From Abyssibacter profundi (GTDB lineage: Bacteria > Pseudomonadota > Gammaproteobacteria > Nevskiales > OUC007), in NCBI RefSeq assembly GCF_003151135.1, contig NZ_QEQK01000013.1, positions 1 to 64,000 on the forward strand: DNA of 64,000 bases, written 5' to 3'. Each line of letters starts with the position of its first letter. Position 1 is the stretch's first letter. A program made the position numbers and the translations under genes. Shown piece after piece: positions 23,309 to 31,652 of the stretch. The notes beneath the pieces were generated by a model. It had not been told where the DNA came from and did no database searches. It worked only from the letters and a program-made list of their open reading frames with translations.

Positions 23309-23997
23309 GTCAGCAACAGCAACCACCCACTCACCCTTTACACGGCTTTGCGCAGCGCGAACCGGACGAACTCATCCAACGGGCCAGGGCCTACGCGGAT
23401 GAGCTGTCCCGTCGCCGAACCGTACGGGACTACAGCGACCGGCCGGTTCCACGGGCTGTCATCGAGCAGGCCGTGCGTGCGGCGGGATCTGCACCCAGCG
23501 GAGCCAATCAGCAACCCTGGCACTTTGTTGCGATTGGCGATCCGGCGATTAAGCAGGCCATTCGCGCCGCGGCCGAGGAGGAGGAGCGTGCGTTCTACGC
23601 ACACCGTGCGCCAGAAGACTGGCTCGACGCGCTGGCACCCTTGGGCACAACGGCGGACAAGCCGTTTCTAGAGACGGCACCCTGGCTGATCGCCGTGTTT
23701 TACGAGCGCCACCGGATCGGTTCCGATGGCCAGCGAGAAAAAACCTACTACGCCATCGACTCGGTGGGGATCGCCACCGGCATGCTGATCGCCACGCTGC
23801 ACCACGCGGGACTGGCCACGCTGACGCACACGCCCAGCCCCATGGGATTCCTCACGGAGATCCTGGGCCGTCCGAAACATGAACGCCCCTTTGTGCTGCT
23901 GGTGGCTGGTTACCCCGCTGACGATGCCCAGGTGCCGGCCATCACCCGGCGACCGCTGCCCGACATTCTCACGGTGCTATCGGATCACTCGGACTGA
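23305..23997 (+). CDS. Nitroreductase-family flavoprotein
   Basis: The predicted product has 230 residues from ATG 23305. The FMN-binding signatures of the nitroreductase superfamily are present: [45 protein letters not shown], then [29 protein letters not shown] and [11 protein letters not shown]. The [13 protein letters not shown] block and the extended helical lid around [20 protein letters not shown] resemble the iodotyrosine-dehalogenase/BluB branch rather than the NfsA/NfsB one. The likely reaction is flavin-dependent reduction or reductive dehalogenation of an aromatic compound. It is translationally coupled to the MFS gene. Confidence 0.88.
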   Translation: MSQQQQPPTHPLHGFAQREPDELIQRARAYADELSRRRTVRDYSDRPVPRAVIEQAVRAAGSAPSGANQQPWHFVAIGDPAIKQAIRAAAEEEERAFYAHRAPEDWLDALAPLGTTADKPFLETAPWLIAVFYERHRIGSDGQREKTYYAIDSVGIATGMLIATLHHAGLATLTHTPSPMGFLTEILGRPKHERPFVLLVAGYPADDAQVPAITRRPLPDILTVLSDHSD

Positions 23998-24009
23998 ACA
24001 ACCACCGAG

Positions 24010-24067
24010 CTAGGGAAGCACCGGTTTATTCGCACCGCCAAGTTGCTGCCTGCAAACAGGCCAGGCA
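24010..24067 (+). repeat. Dispersed 58-bp repeat, copy 3 of 3
   Basis: 53 of 58 positions are identical to the copy at 21721, in the same orientation. It lies 12 bases after the nitroreductase stop and 68 bases before ttcA. All three copies sit in intergenic positions or at a gene's end. Confidence 0.85.
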
Positions 24068-24135
24068 CGGCGCTCCGGCTGATCAGCGGCAACATCAACC
24101 CACAGGAAGTCGCCAGCGAACTTTATAATGCGCGG

Positions 24136-24993
24136 ATGAATCAAGCCGTCACCGAAGACCGCCGCGCCAAGCGCGAGTCGGACAAGCTCGCCAAGCGCCT
24201 GCGCCGCCAGGTTGGTCAGGCCATTGAAGACTTCAAGATGATCGAGCCGGGCGACCGGGTCATGGTGGCCTTGTCGGGCGGCAAGGATTCCTATGCCATG
24301 CTGGAAATCCTGCGGTCGCTTCAGGCTGCGGCGCCAGTGGACTTCGAGTTGTTCGCCGTCAACCTGGATCAGAAACAGCCGGGCTTCCCCGAACATGTGC
24401 TGCCGGACTACCTGCGCAGCATCGACATGCCCTTCGAGATTCTGGAGCAGGACACCTACTCGGTCGTGACGCGGGTGATCCCCGAGGGCAAGACCTATTG
24501 CAGTCTTTGTTCACGGCTACGACGGGGCGCGCTCTACACCTATGCCGCCGAGCAGGGCTTTACCAAGATTGCGCTCGGTCATCACATGGACGACATGGTC
24601 GAGACACTGTTCTTGAACCTGTTCCATGGGGGTCGGATGGCATCCATGCCGCCCAAGCTGAAGTCGGACAAGGGCGACCATGTCGTGATCCGACCGCTGG
24701 CGTATTGCCGGGAGAAAGACCTGGCCCGGTACGCTACCGATAAGGCGTTTCCGATCATTCCCTGCAATCTCTGTGGCACCCAGGACAACCTGCAACGCGT
24801 GGCCATCAAACAGATGCTGCAGCAATGGGATCGACTCTCGCCCGGGCGGGTGGAAACGATTTTCAAGGCCATGGGCAATATCGCGCTTTCGCAGCTCGCG
24901 GACCGATCGTTATTCGATTTCGCATCGCTGCGGATTGATGGCCAAGAACCCACCACGGCGGATGATCGCTGGCTCGTCGGTGGCTCGTCCTGA
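24136..24993 (+). CDS. ttcA: tRNA 2-thiocytidine(32) synthetase TtcA
   Basis: The predicted product has 285 residues from ATG 24136. The PP-loop ATPase motif is [13 protein letters not shown]; the two CxxC pairs that hold the iron-sulfur cluster are [10 protein letters not shown] and [38 protein letters not shown] is the typical TtcA core. The enzyme adenylates and thiolates cytidine 32 in certain tRNAs in the cytosol. Its stop overlaps the start of the next gene (TGATG), so the TraB/GumN gene is translationally coupled. Confidence 0.96.
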   Translation: MNQAVTEDRRAKRESDKLAKRLRRQVGQAIEDFKMIEPGDRVMVALSGGKDSYAMLEILRSLQAAAPVDFELFAVNLDQKQPGFPEHVLPDYLRSIDMPFEILEQDTYSVVTRVIPEGKTYCSLCSRLRRGALYTYAAEQGFTKIALGHHMDDMVETLFLNLFHGGRMASMPPKLKSDKGDHVVIRPLAYCREKDLARYATDKAFPIIPCNLCGTQDNLQRVAIKQMLQQWDRLSPGRVETIFKAMGNIALSQLADRSLFDFASLRIDGQEPTTADDRWLVGGSS

Positions 24994-25877
24994 TGACGTC
25001 GATGCGCCTTCGGGCCGGACTGCTGGGCCTGCTCGCACTGCTGTTGCTGGGTACGGCGCGAGCCGAGCCCTTGATCTGGATGATCGAGGATGAGGACTCA
25101 CGGCTGTACTTGGCCGGTTCACTGCACCTCTTGCCCGAGTCTGCCTACCCGCTGCACCCCGCCTACGAGCGGGTTTATGACGATGTCTCGCGGCTGGTGC
25201 TGGAAGCCGATCTGACGCAGTTGGAGTCACCCACCAATCAGACCCTGCTGCTGGCCTCGGCCCAGGCCGACACCGACGCCACGCTACGCGAGCGCATCGG
25301 TGATGCGATGTACGACGATGTGCGCCGGCATGCCAAGCGTCTCGGTCTGCCACTGTTCAGTCTCGACACCCTCAAGCCGTGGTTTGTCGGGTTGATGCTG
25401 GAACTGGCGGCGTACCAGCAAGCCGGGTTTCGGCCGGAGCATGGTCTGGATCAACATTTCAGCCGGCGGGCCATCGCCGATCAAAAGCCCATTCGCGGCC
25501 TCGAGACACCGGACGAGCACATGCGGCTGCTGACCGGCCTCGGCGATGGTGAAATCGGCAGCACCAGTACCTTGGCCGCAACACTCAGCCAGTTCGAGAC
25601 CTACGATGATCTGCCGCAATCGATTTACCAGGCTTGGCGCTCAGGCGATCTGGATGCCATGGGCCAGCTCGTCGACACCATGGCCGATGAACATCCCAGC
25701 GCCTTCGACCGCTTGCTCGCCGACCGCAACCTGCGCTGGATGAACGATCTGGTGGGACTGCTTGCAGGGACGGACAACGTGCTGGTCATCGTCGGCGCCG
25801 CACATTTGCCGGGCCAGACGGGATTGCTGCAGTTACTGGAATCCGAAGGCCTGACGCTTGTGCGGGTGACGCGCTAG
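24993..25877 (+). CDS. TraB/GumN-family exported protein
   Basis: The predicted product has 294 residues with a signal peptide (LRAGLLGLLALLLLGTARAEP). The family signature is clear: LIWMIEDEDSRLYLAGSLHLLPESAYPLHPAYERVYDDVSRLVLEADL, with the GSxH motif, then KPIRGLETPDEHMRLL (GLE) and a C-terminal DNVLVIVGAAHLPGQTGLLQLLESEG (GxxHLxG). The GxxH...GLE...GxxH residues are thought to form a metal site in this Tiki-like protease clan. It would act in the periplasm or outer envelope on an unknown protein. It is coupled to ttcA but functional linkage is unclear. Confidence 0.9.
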   Translation: MTSMRLRAGLLGLLALLLLGTARAEPLIWMIEDEDSRLYLAGSLHLLPESAYPLHPAYERVYDDVSRLVLEADLTQLESPTNQTLLLASAQADTDATLRERIGDAMYDDVRRHAKRLGLPLFSLDTLKPWFVGLMLELAAYQQAGFRPEHGLDQHFSRRAIADQKPIRGLETPDEHMRLLTGLGDGEIGSTSTLAATLSQFETYDDLPQSIYQAWRSGDLDAMGQLVDTMADEHPSAFDRLLADRNLRWMNDLVGLLAGTDNVLVIVGAAHLPGQTGLLQLLESEGLTLVRVTR

Positions 25878-25885
25878 GGCAGCAC

Positions 25886-27241
25886 TCATTTGCCCACGCA
25901 GAAGCTGGAAAAGATCGAACCCAGCAGGGTTTCCGTGTCCACCGGCCCGTTGATCTCACCCAGCACGCGGTTGGCCAGTGCGAGATCCTCAGCCAGCAGT
26001 TCGGGGGCCTGGTGAACCTTCAACTGGATCTCGGCTTGCTCCAGGCCCTGCAAGGCGCGATCAATGGCATCCAGATGCCGTCGCCTGGCGCTGAATTCAC
26101 CCACTGCGCCACCCTCTAAACCCGCACGCTGCTGCAACGCCTTGATCAGTGCATCCAGGCCTTGACCCTGCAGGACTGACAAACCGATGGATCCGTCATC
26201 GCGCAGGCCAACCACGCCGGCCGTCAGGTCGCACTTATTGTGTAACCGCAGCAACCGGGGGTCACCACGGAGTCGCTCGAATGCCGAATCGGTTTCGATG
26301 GCGCTGGGCTGACCGTCACCGCTCATGACCAGCACGACATCGGCGTCATCCAGCGTGGCCCAGGCCCGCTGCACCCCGATTTGCTCAATCGGGTCATCGG
26401 TCACCCGTATGCCTGCAGTGTCCAGCAGCAGCACCGACAACCCATCGAGTACGACACGCTCGCGGAGCACATCTCGTGTGGTGCCGGCGATCTCCGTCAC
26501 GATGGCGGCGTCATGGCCAGCCAGCGCATTGAGCAGGCTGGATTTACCAACATTGGGCGCGCCGACGATCGCCACGCGCAGCCCTTCCGCCAGCACCCGG
26601 CCGCGGTCCGTCTGGCGCCGGAGCTCCTGCAGGTGTTGCAACAGAATCGAGAGACGACGCGCCACCTCGCCATCGGCCAGAAAATCGATGTCCTCGTCGG
26701 CAAAATCGATCGAGGCCTCGACCCAGGTCCGCAGCGACAACAGCTCATCTCGAAACGCGTCGATGCGACGAGAGAACGCACCCGACAGGGAACGCTGGGC
26801 CGCCCGTGCGGCAGCCAGACTATCGGCGTCGATCAGGTCGGCAACCGCTTCGGCTTGGGAGAGGTCCAGCCGCTGATTCTCGAAGGCGCGGCGCGTGAAC
26901 TCGCCGGCCTCGGCAGCCCGACACCCCAGGTCTAACACTCTGGCCAGCACGGCATCGAGCACCACGGGGCCACCGTGGCCCTGGAGCTCCAGAACATCCT
27001 CACCGGTGTAGGAAGCCGGCCCGGGAAAGTACAGCACCAAACCCGAGTCGATCGCTTCGCGGTGCGCATCCACAAACCGACGATAAGCCGCATGCCGAGG
27101 CGGCGGACAATCACCGACTACTGCCTCGGCGACCGACACCGCCAAAGGGCCGGAGATGCGAATGACGCCGACACCGCCACGACCCGGTGCCGTGGCGATG
27201 GCGGCAATGGTGTCAGTGGAGGGGGGCACGGCGAAGCCCAT
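25886..27241 (-). CDS. mnmE: tRNA modification GTPase MnmE
   Basis: The predicted product has 451 residues. N-terminal formyl-THF-binding domain (TIAAIATAPGRGGVGVIRISGP), a helical domain, and an inserted GTPase: G1 VGAPNVGKSSLLN, G2 GTTRDVL, G3 LLDTAG, G4 NKCD. The diagnostic C-terminus FCVGK is intact and holds the cysteine used in the family. With MnmG it installs the cmnm5 group on U34 of tRNAs. It is the last gene of the leftward rpmH-rnpA-yidD-yidC-mnmE cluster next to the origin, 36 bases after yidC. Confidence 0.97.
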   Translation of the reverse strand: MGFAVPPSTDTIAAIATAPGRGGVGVIRISGPLAVSVAEAVVGDCPPPRHAAYRRFVDAHREAIDSGLVLYFPGPASYTGEDVLELQGHGGPVVLDAVLARVLDLGCRAAEAGEFTRRAFENQRLDLSQAEAVADLIDADSLAAARAAQRSLSGAFSRRIDAFRDELLSLRTWVEASIDFADEDIDFLADGEVARRLSILLQHLQELRRQTDRGRVLAEGLRVAIVGAPNVGKSSLLNALAGHDAAIVTEIAGTTRDVLRERVVLDGLSVLLLDTAGIRVTDDPIEQIGVQRAWATLDDADVVLVMSGDGQPSAIETDSAFERLRGDPRLLRLHNKCDLTAGVVGLRDDGSIGLSVLQGQGLDALIKALQQRAGLEGGAVGEFSARRRHLDAIDRALQGLEQAEIQLKVHQAPELLAEDLALANRVLGEINGPVDTETLLGSIFSSFCVGK

Positions 27242-27277
27242 TAGGCATGGCAGACATCCGCCCGGCGGACGCTGGAC

Positions 27278-28951
27278 CTACTTGCGGCCCAGACCCTCAT
27301 GATCCAGCTTGCGGTAGATGTACCACTGCTGCGCGATGCCCACGAGGTTGGAGACGAACCAGTACAGCACCAGACCGGAAGGGAAGAACGTAAAGAATGC
27401 AGCCAGTGCAATCGGCATGGCACTCATGATCTTCTGCTGCATCGGATCCATGGTCATCGCCTGACCCGATAGCTTCTGCTGGAAGTACATGGAGATGCCG
27501 AACAGCACCGGCAGCACAAACAGCGGATCGGGGGCGGAGAGATCCTGAATCCACAGGAAGAACGGGGCCTGGCGCAGCTCGACCGATTCCAGCAACACCC
27601 AGTACAAGGCGATGAACACCGGGAACTGCACGAGCATGGGCCAGCATCCCGCAAAGGGGTTGAAGCCTTCCTTCTTGTACAAATCCATCATCGCCGTTTG
27701 CATCTTCTGGCGATCGTCGCCGTAGCGATCCTTGATGGACTGAATGCGCGGCGCAAACTTGCGCATCTTCGCCATCGAACGGTACTGCGCCTCCGACAGC
27801 TTGTAGAACACCAGTTTGATGGCGAGCGTGATGATGATGATGGCCACACCCCAGTTGCCCACCACCTTGTGGACTTTGTCCATGGCCCAGAACAGCGGCT
27901 CGGACAGGGGCGTTAGCAAGCCATAGTCCACGGACAGCTGCAGACCTGGGGCCACATCTTCTAGCCGGTTTTGCAATTTTGGACCGACGTAAATGCGCTG
28001 CGACAGCTTGGCCGTGGCTTGTGCCGCCACCTCGGTTTTCTCACCAATCAACTGGGTGAGATATCCCTGACTAGACGACGGCTTGGTGACCAGCCGGACG
28101 GTCTGCTCCGCCGGTGGGATCACCGCAGCGATGAAGTAGTGCTCCATCATTCCGGCCCAACCGCCCGTCTGGGTCACGTCCAGGGGCTCGTCTTCGATCT
28201 TGCCGAAATCGGCCTTCTGGAACCGGTACTTGGTCTCTCCGTCTCGCTGCTCGTACCAGGCTGCGCCCTCGAACTGGCGGACGAACGGCGTGCCGCCACC
28301 GGCATCAGCCGGCGTCCGCCAAACCTGGCCATAGGCACTGATTGACCACGGCTGATCAGCTAGGTTGCTGACCTGGTAGTCCAGGCCGATCACGTAGCGC
28401 CCGGCTTCGAACTGATAGGTCTTGGTGACCTGACGGCCGTCGGCGCCCGTCCAGGTCAGGGGCACCTGCACGGACTCGTCACCGTCATTCAGTTGATAAC
28501 GCGTGCGCTGCGCCGTGTAGATCGCCTTGTGCGTCGGCGCATCGGTTCCTAGCAAGCCCGTTTGCACGACAAAAAAGCCGCGATTGCCTTGATGCAACAC
28601 GGCCAACGGCACGTCACTATCGGCTTCCACCGGATAATCCAGCAGCTCAACGCGCACCAAGTTCCCACCCAGCGGGTCAAGGTAGGCTCGCATGACGTCG
28701 GTTTCGACCACGACCAGATCGGTCGAAGGGGCCTCAACAACCGGCGCGGCGACATCCGGTGCCGCCGGGCTGTCGTCCGCTCGGTTCGGCGACGCGGCCA
28801 GCGATGGCACATCGTCTTCGACATTGACCGATTCGATGGGTGACGCCGTGGTCGGCTCAGGGGCAGGCGCCTGGTCCTGTTGCCAAGCTTGGTACAGAAA
28901 GAAGCAGATGACCGCGAACGCGGCGATCAACGGAAAACGAATAGATTCCAT
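27278..28951 (-). CDS. yidC: Membrane protein insertase YidC
   Basis: The predicted product has 557 residues. N-terminal transmembrane anchor (FPLIAAFAVICFFLYQAW), a linker rich in Pro/Ala/Glu, the large periplasmic beta domain (about residues 75-330), and the conserved five-helix core: WGVAIIIITLAIKLVFYKLSEAQYRSMAKMRKFAPRIQSIKDRYGDDRQKMQTAMMDLYKKEGFNPFAGCWPMLVQFPVFIALYWVLL. The length and layout match Gram-negative YidC. It inserts and folds inner-membrane proteins with or without SecYEG. It starts 3 bases after the yidD stop. Confidence 0.97.
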   Translation of the reverse strand: MESIRFPLIAAFAVICFFLYQAWQQDQAPAPEPTTASPIESVNVEDDVPSLAASPNRADDSPAAPDVAAPVVEAPSTDLVVVETDVMRAYLDPLGGNLVRVELLDYPVEADSDVPLAVLHQGNRGFFVVQTGLLGTDAPTHKAIYTAQRTRYQLNDGDESVQVPLTWTGADGRQVTKTYQFEAGRYVIGLDYQVSNLADQPWSISAYGQVWRTPADAGGGTPFVRQFEGAAWYEQRDGETKYRFQKADFGKIEDEPLDVTQTGGWAGMMEHYFIAAVIPPAEQTVRLVTKPSSSQGYLTQLIGEKTEVAAQATAKLSQRIYVGPKLQNRLEDVAPGLQLSVDYGLLTPLSEPLFWAMDKVHKVVGNWGVAIIIITLAIKLVFYKLSEAQYRSMAKMRKFAPRIQSIKDRYGDDRQKMQTAMMDLYKKEGFNPFAGCWPMLVQFPVFIALYWVLLESVELRQAPFFLWIQDLSAPDPLFVLPVLFGISMYFQQKLSGQAMTMDPMQQKIMSAMPIALAAFFTFFPSGLVLYWFVSNLVGIAQQWYIYRKLDHEGLGRK

Positions 28952-28954
28952 GTG

Positions 28955-29203
28955 TTAACGCAACACTTGATCGTTGGGAGGGGGAGCCCCGCAGCCTGGC
29001 ACGGGATCATGACCGCCAGGCTGCAGCGGGTGACAGCGGGCAATGCGCCGCAGCGCCAGTGTGCCACCCTTCACCACACCATGCGCATACAAGGCCTGGA
29101 TGGCGTACTGCGAACAACTCGGCGTGTAACGGCAGCGCGGCGGCAGCAGCGGACTCAACCAGCGTTGATAGGCGCGGATCAATCCCGTCAGCAGGCGGAT
29201 CAT
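28955..29203 (-). CDS. yidD: Membrane protein insertion efficiency factor YidD
   Basis: The predicted product has 82 residues. The sequence [68 protein letters not shown] is textbook YidD, with the conserved [11 protein letters not shown] and CHP....G.DPVP motifs. It is an amphipathic inner-membrane-associated protein that helps YidC. Its start overlaps the rnpA stop by 4 bases (ATGA). Confidence 0.96.
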   Translation of the reverse strand: MIRLLTGLIRAYQRWLSPLLPPRCRYTPSCSQYAIQALYAHGVVKGGTLALRRIARCHPLQPGGHDPVPGCGAPPPNDQVLR

Positions 29204-29571
29204 GAGGAACCCAAGCGCCGCTGTAGACGTTTCAGGGAATCACGCAGTTCCGGCTTGCTGAGGTCGGCGACACCGCGCTTGCCGGTCACCACGATATCGA
29301 CACCTTGTAAGCCGGCATGCCGGAACCAGTCTCGGGTCACGCGTTTGATGCGATTCCGATCAACGGCTCGTTTGGCACATTTTTTCGACACGGCCAGCCC
29401 CAAACGCGCAGGGGAGCCCGTTACGCCAGGCGCTACGACGAGCATCCAATGGCGGTTATGGACACGCTGACCGGTTCGAAAGACAGCCCGGAACTCGTCC
29501 GGTTTGAGCAGACGATGATCCCGGGGAAAGCCGAACGGCTTACGGGGTGAGGCGCTTACGGCCCTTGGCAC
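29200..29571 (-). CDS. rnpA: Ribonuclease P protein component
   Basis: The predicted product has 123 residues from GTG 29571. Conserved features are [33 protein letters not shown] and the RNR signature [28 protein letters not shown]. It binds the RNase P RNA and helps mature tRNA 5' ends. The only plausible start lies inside rpmH in another frame, so the two genes overlap by 32 bases; no ATG, GTG or TTG is found between the rpmH stop and the conserved FPRDHRLL. Translation is therefore probably coupled to rpmH. Confidence 0.95.
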   Translation of the reverse strand: MPRAVSASPRKPFGFPRDHRLLKPDEFRAVFRTGQRVHNRHWMLVVAPGVTGSPARLGLAVSKKCAKRAVDRNRIKRVTRDWFRHAGLQGVDIVVTGKRGVADLSKPELRDSLKRLQRRLGSS

Positions 29572-29674
29572 GACGCGCCTTAATCACTTTGCGGCCACCG
29601 ACGGTTGCCATGCGAGCGCGGAAACCATGCGTACGCTTGCGACGCACTGCGTGCGGCTGGAAAGTCTGCTTCAT
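29540..29674 (-). CDS. rpmH: 50S ribosomal protein L34
   Basis: The predicted product has 44 residues, [19 protein letters not shown] then [19 protein letters not shown] and RKRLTP, the full canonical L34 sequence. It starts at ATG 29674 and stops at 29540. It is first in the leftward operon and the strongest expression in the cluster is expected here. Its 3' end overlaps the start of rnpA. Confidence 0.97.
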   Translation of the reverse strand: MKQTFQPHAVRRKRTHGFRARMATVGGRKVIKARRAKGRKRLTP

Positions 29675-30073
29675 CTTTCTCAATCTCGTGAAGGTGCCCG
29701 GGGCGGGCGAAAGGGCGCGGATAGTACTGAAAAATAGGCCCTTGCATCAAGCAACCTGGCTGTGGATAACTACGCTGGCACAGTTCCCGGTCGCGTTCGG
29801 ACTCGTATGTCGCTTCGGCATGCGGATCATCACTGTCGTCTGGCCCCCGCTCCGGGACGCCTTCGGACCCCCAGCAACATCCCTTGGTGACCCGGGGGGT
29901 GGTCCCTGTTCAGTCCGGCGCCCGGGGTCTCGAAGGACCTATTGCCAGCGCAGCGATGTGCTTGCGCTCGGGCTCAACGGGCCGGTGGCTGCTTGCAAGA
30001 ATGAGCTCTTGTTCGGACCATCCACTGGCGGGTCCGATCGCCCGATATTTCTACGACGACGCAGGTGTCTCTG
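29675..30073. promoter_or_regulatory. rpmH-dnaA intergenic region with a consensus DnaA box
   Basis: About 400 bases between divergent rpmH and dnaA. TGTGGATAA at 29761-29769 is a perfect DnaA box (reverse complement of TTATCCACA). It lies about 300 bases upstream of dnaA and 90 bases upstream of rpmH, so it may serve dnaA autoregulation or be an accessory origin site. No further consensus box is visible here, and no ORF in this gap looks genuine. Confidence 0.7.
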
Positions 30074-31414
30074 GTGGATTCAAACGCGCTCTGGCAGCGC
30101 TGTCTCGAACGTCTCGAATCCGTGCTCTCCGAATCGGATGTCGGCACCTGGGTGCGGCCGCTGCACGCCCATGCTGACAACGGCAACCTGGAACTCATCG
30201 CACCGAACCGGCCGGTGATGGAGAACGTCAAGGCGCAGTACCTTGCCACCATAAGTGCGGTGTGGAGCGAGGTCGTGGATTTAGAGAGTCCGCGCGTCAC
30301 GGTTCGCGTGGGTTCATCCGAACCAACCGCCCCCGCACCGGAGCCTGCAGAGCCCCGGCGAGCGGCGGCGCCCAAGACGGACTCCACCCATAGCAGTAGT
30401 CGGCTCGATCCGCGTTACACCTTTGACCGTTTTGTGGAAGGCAAGAGCAACCAGATTGCCCGCGCCGCGGCTCAGAAGGTCGCCGAATCACCGGGCACGT
30501 CTTACAACCCGTTGCTGATCTACGGTGGGACCGGCCTCGGGAAGACCCACCTGATGCACAGCGTTGGGAATCTGCTCTCCGCCCAGCGGGGGGCCAATCG
30601 GGTTGTGTACATCCCGGCCGAGCGCTTTGTGAATGACATGGTGCTGGCGGTGAGACATAACCGGATGGATGGCTTCAAAAACTTCTACCGGACGGCCGAA
30701 GCGCTGCTCATCGACGACATCCATTTTTTTGCAGGCAAGGAGCGGTCCCAGGAAGAGTTCTTCCACACGTTCAACTCACTGCTCGAAGCCAATCGTCAGA
30801 TCATCCTGACCTGCGACCGCTATCCCGCAGAGTTGGATGCCCTGGATGACCGCTTGCAGAACCGCTTTTCCTGGGGGCTATCCGTCGCCGTCGATCCCCC
30901 CGAGCTTGAAACGCGGGTCGCCATCCTGATGAGCAAGGCAGAGCAACTGGGTGCAGCCGTCCCAGAACCCGTCGCGTTCTTTATTGCCAACCGCATCCGC
31001 TCCAATGTCCGCGAGCTGGAGGGGGCACTGAATCGCCTGGTTCATACCGCCCAGTTCACCGGTACGAACATCGACATCGATTTCGCTCGTTATGCACTGC
31101 AGGACATCTTGTCGGTGCACGACCGCATGGTCACGATCGAGAGCATCCAGCGCACCGTCGCCGAGTATTTCAGCATCCGTCTGTCTGATATGACGCAACG
31201 CAGTCGTCGTCGCTCCATCGCCCGGCCACGACAAATGGCCATGGCGCTGTCCAAGGAGCTCACGACCCACAGCCTGCCCGAAATCGGCGACGCCTTCGGT
31301 GGTCGGGATCACACCACGGTCCTGCACGCCTGCCGCACGATTCAGAAGCTCAAGGATGCCGATCGCGCCATACGTGACGACTATGAGGCCCTGTTGAGAA
31401 CCCTGAGCCGTTGA
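30074..31414 (+). CDS. dnaA: Chromosomal replication initiator DnaA
   Basis: The predicted product has 446 residues from GTG 30074, which has an AGG element eight bases upstream; GTG 30065, three codons earlier, is the alternative. Domain I (LWQRCLERLESVLSESDVGTWVRPL), a variable Pro/Ala-rich linker (about residues 85-105), the AAA+ domain with YNPLLIYGGTGLGKTHLMH (Walker A), ALLIDDIHFFAGK (Walker B) and DRLQNRFSWGL (sensor/box VII region), and domain IV with RSRRRSIARPRQMAMAL and the DnaA-box-recognition signature GGRDHTTVLHACRTI. It melts oriC and loads the helicase. oriC-like sequence follows immediately downstream. Confidence 0.97.
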   Translation: MDSNALWQRCLERLESVLSESDVGTWVRPLHAHADNGNLELIAPNRPVMENVKAQYLATISAVWSEVVDLESPRVTVRVGSSEPTAPAPEPAEPRRAAAPKTDSTHSSSRLDPRYTFDRFVEGKSNQIARAAAQKVAESPGTSYNPLLIYGGTGLGKTHLMHSVGNLLSAQRGANRVVYIPAERFVNDMVLAVRHNRMDGFKNFYRTAEALLIDDIHFFAGKERSQEEFFHTFNSLLEANRQIILTCDRYPAELDALDDRLQNRFSWGLSVAVDPPELETRVAILMSKAEQLGAAVPEPVAFFIANRIRSNVRELEGALNRLVHTAQFTGTNIDIDFARYALQDILSVHDRMVTIESIQRTVAEYFSIRLSDMTQRSRRRSIARPRQMAMALSKELTTHSLPEIGDAFGGRDHTTVLHACRTIQKLKDADRAIRDDYEALLRTLSR

Positions 31415-31652
31415 TGTGGATATCTCGGGGATGGAATGTGACAATGCGAGAAATCGGGTTGCGCACACATTCTGTCCACAGGAATCCGACGGCGTTGCCC
31501 CAGGTGTTTGATCCACGGCGGGGCGTGGATAAGCCATTGAAAGAAAACAGTATTTCTGTGTTACACACAGCGGGCCACGCCCTCTACTACTACTACTATC
31601 TTTAAAAGATACTTCTATATAGTCATTTGCCGATGGAGTTCGGGGACCAGAC
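31415..31652. other. Predicted oriC (dnaA-dnaN intergenic region)
   Basis: 238 bases with several DnaA-box-like 9-mers: TGTGGATAT at 31415 and CGTGGATAA at 31524 (one mismatch each to TGTGGATAA), CTGTCCACA at 31472 (two mismatches), TTACACACA at 31561 (one mismatch to TTWTNCACA). They lead into a GC-rich spacer, repeated CTA trinucleotides and an AT-rich stretch ending near 31625. Gene orientation diverges on both sides of this region, as expected at an origin. The dnaN promoter must also lie here. Confidence 0.85.
31561..31625 (+). promoter_or_regulatory. Basal origin unwinding module: DnaA box, GC spacer, DnaA-trios, AT-rich DUE
   Basis: TTACACACA (31561-31569) is followed by a 14-base GC-rich spacer, then five exact CTA units at 31584-31598 (TAG repeats on the other strand), then TCTTTAAAAGATACTTCTATATAG. 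This is the order of the bacterial basal unwinding system, where DnaA loads on the trio strand next to a double-stranded box. The order and spacing are seen in the sequence; the role is inferred from the known module. Confidence 0.75.

Noticed and set aside
25864-25900. Possible fourth copy of the dispersed repeat (CTAGGGCAGCACTCATTT)
   Set aside because: Only about 18 bases resemble the repeat and they encode the conserved FCVGK end of MnmE, so coincidence is likelier.
29547-30218. A 223-codon rightward ORF covering the rpmH-dnaA gap
   Set aside because: It is antisense to rpmH and out of frame with dnaA, with no recognisable sequence.
31584-31598. The CTA repeats read as a simple microsatellite
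   Set aside because: Position between a DnaA box with GC spacer and an AT-rich stretch fits the origin module better.
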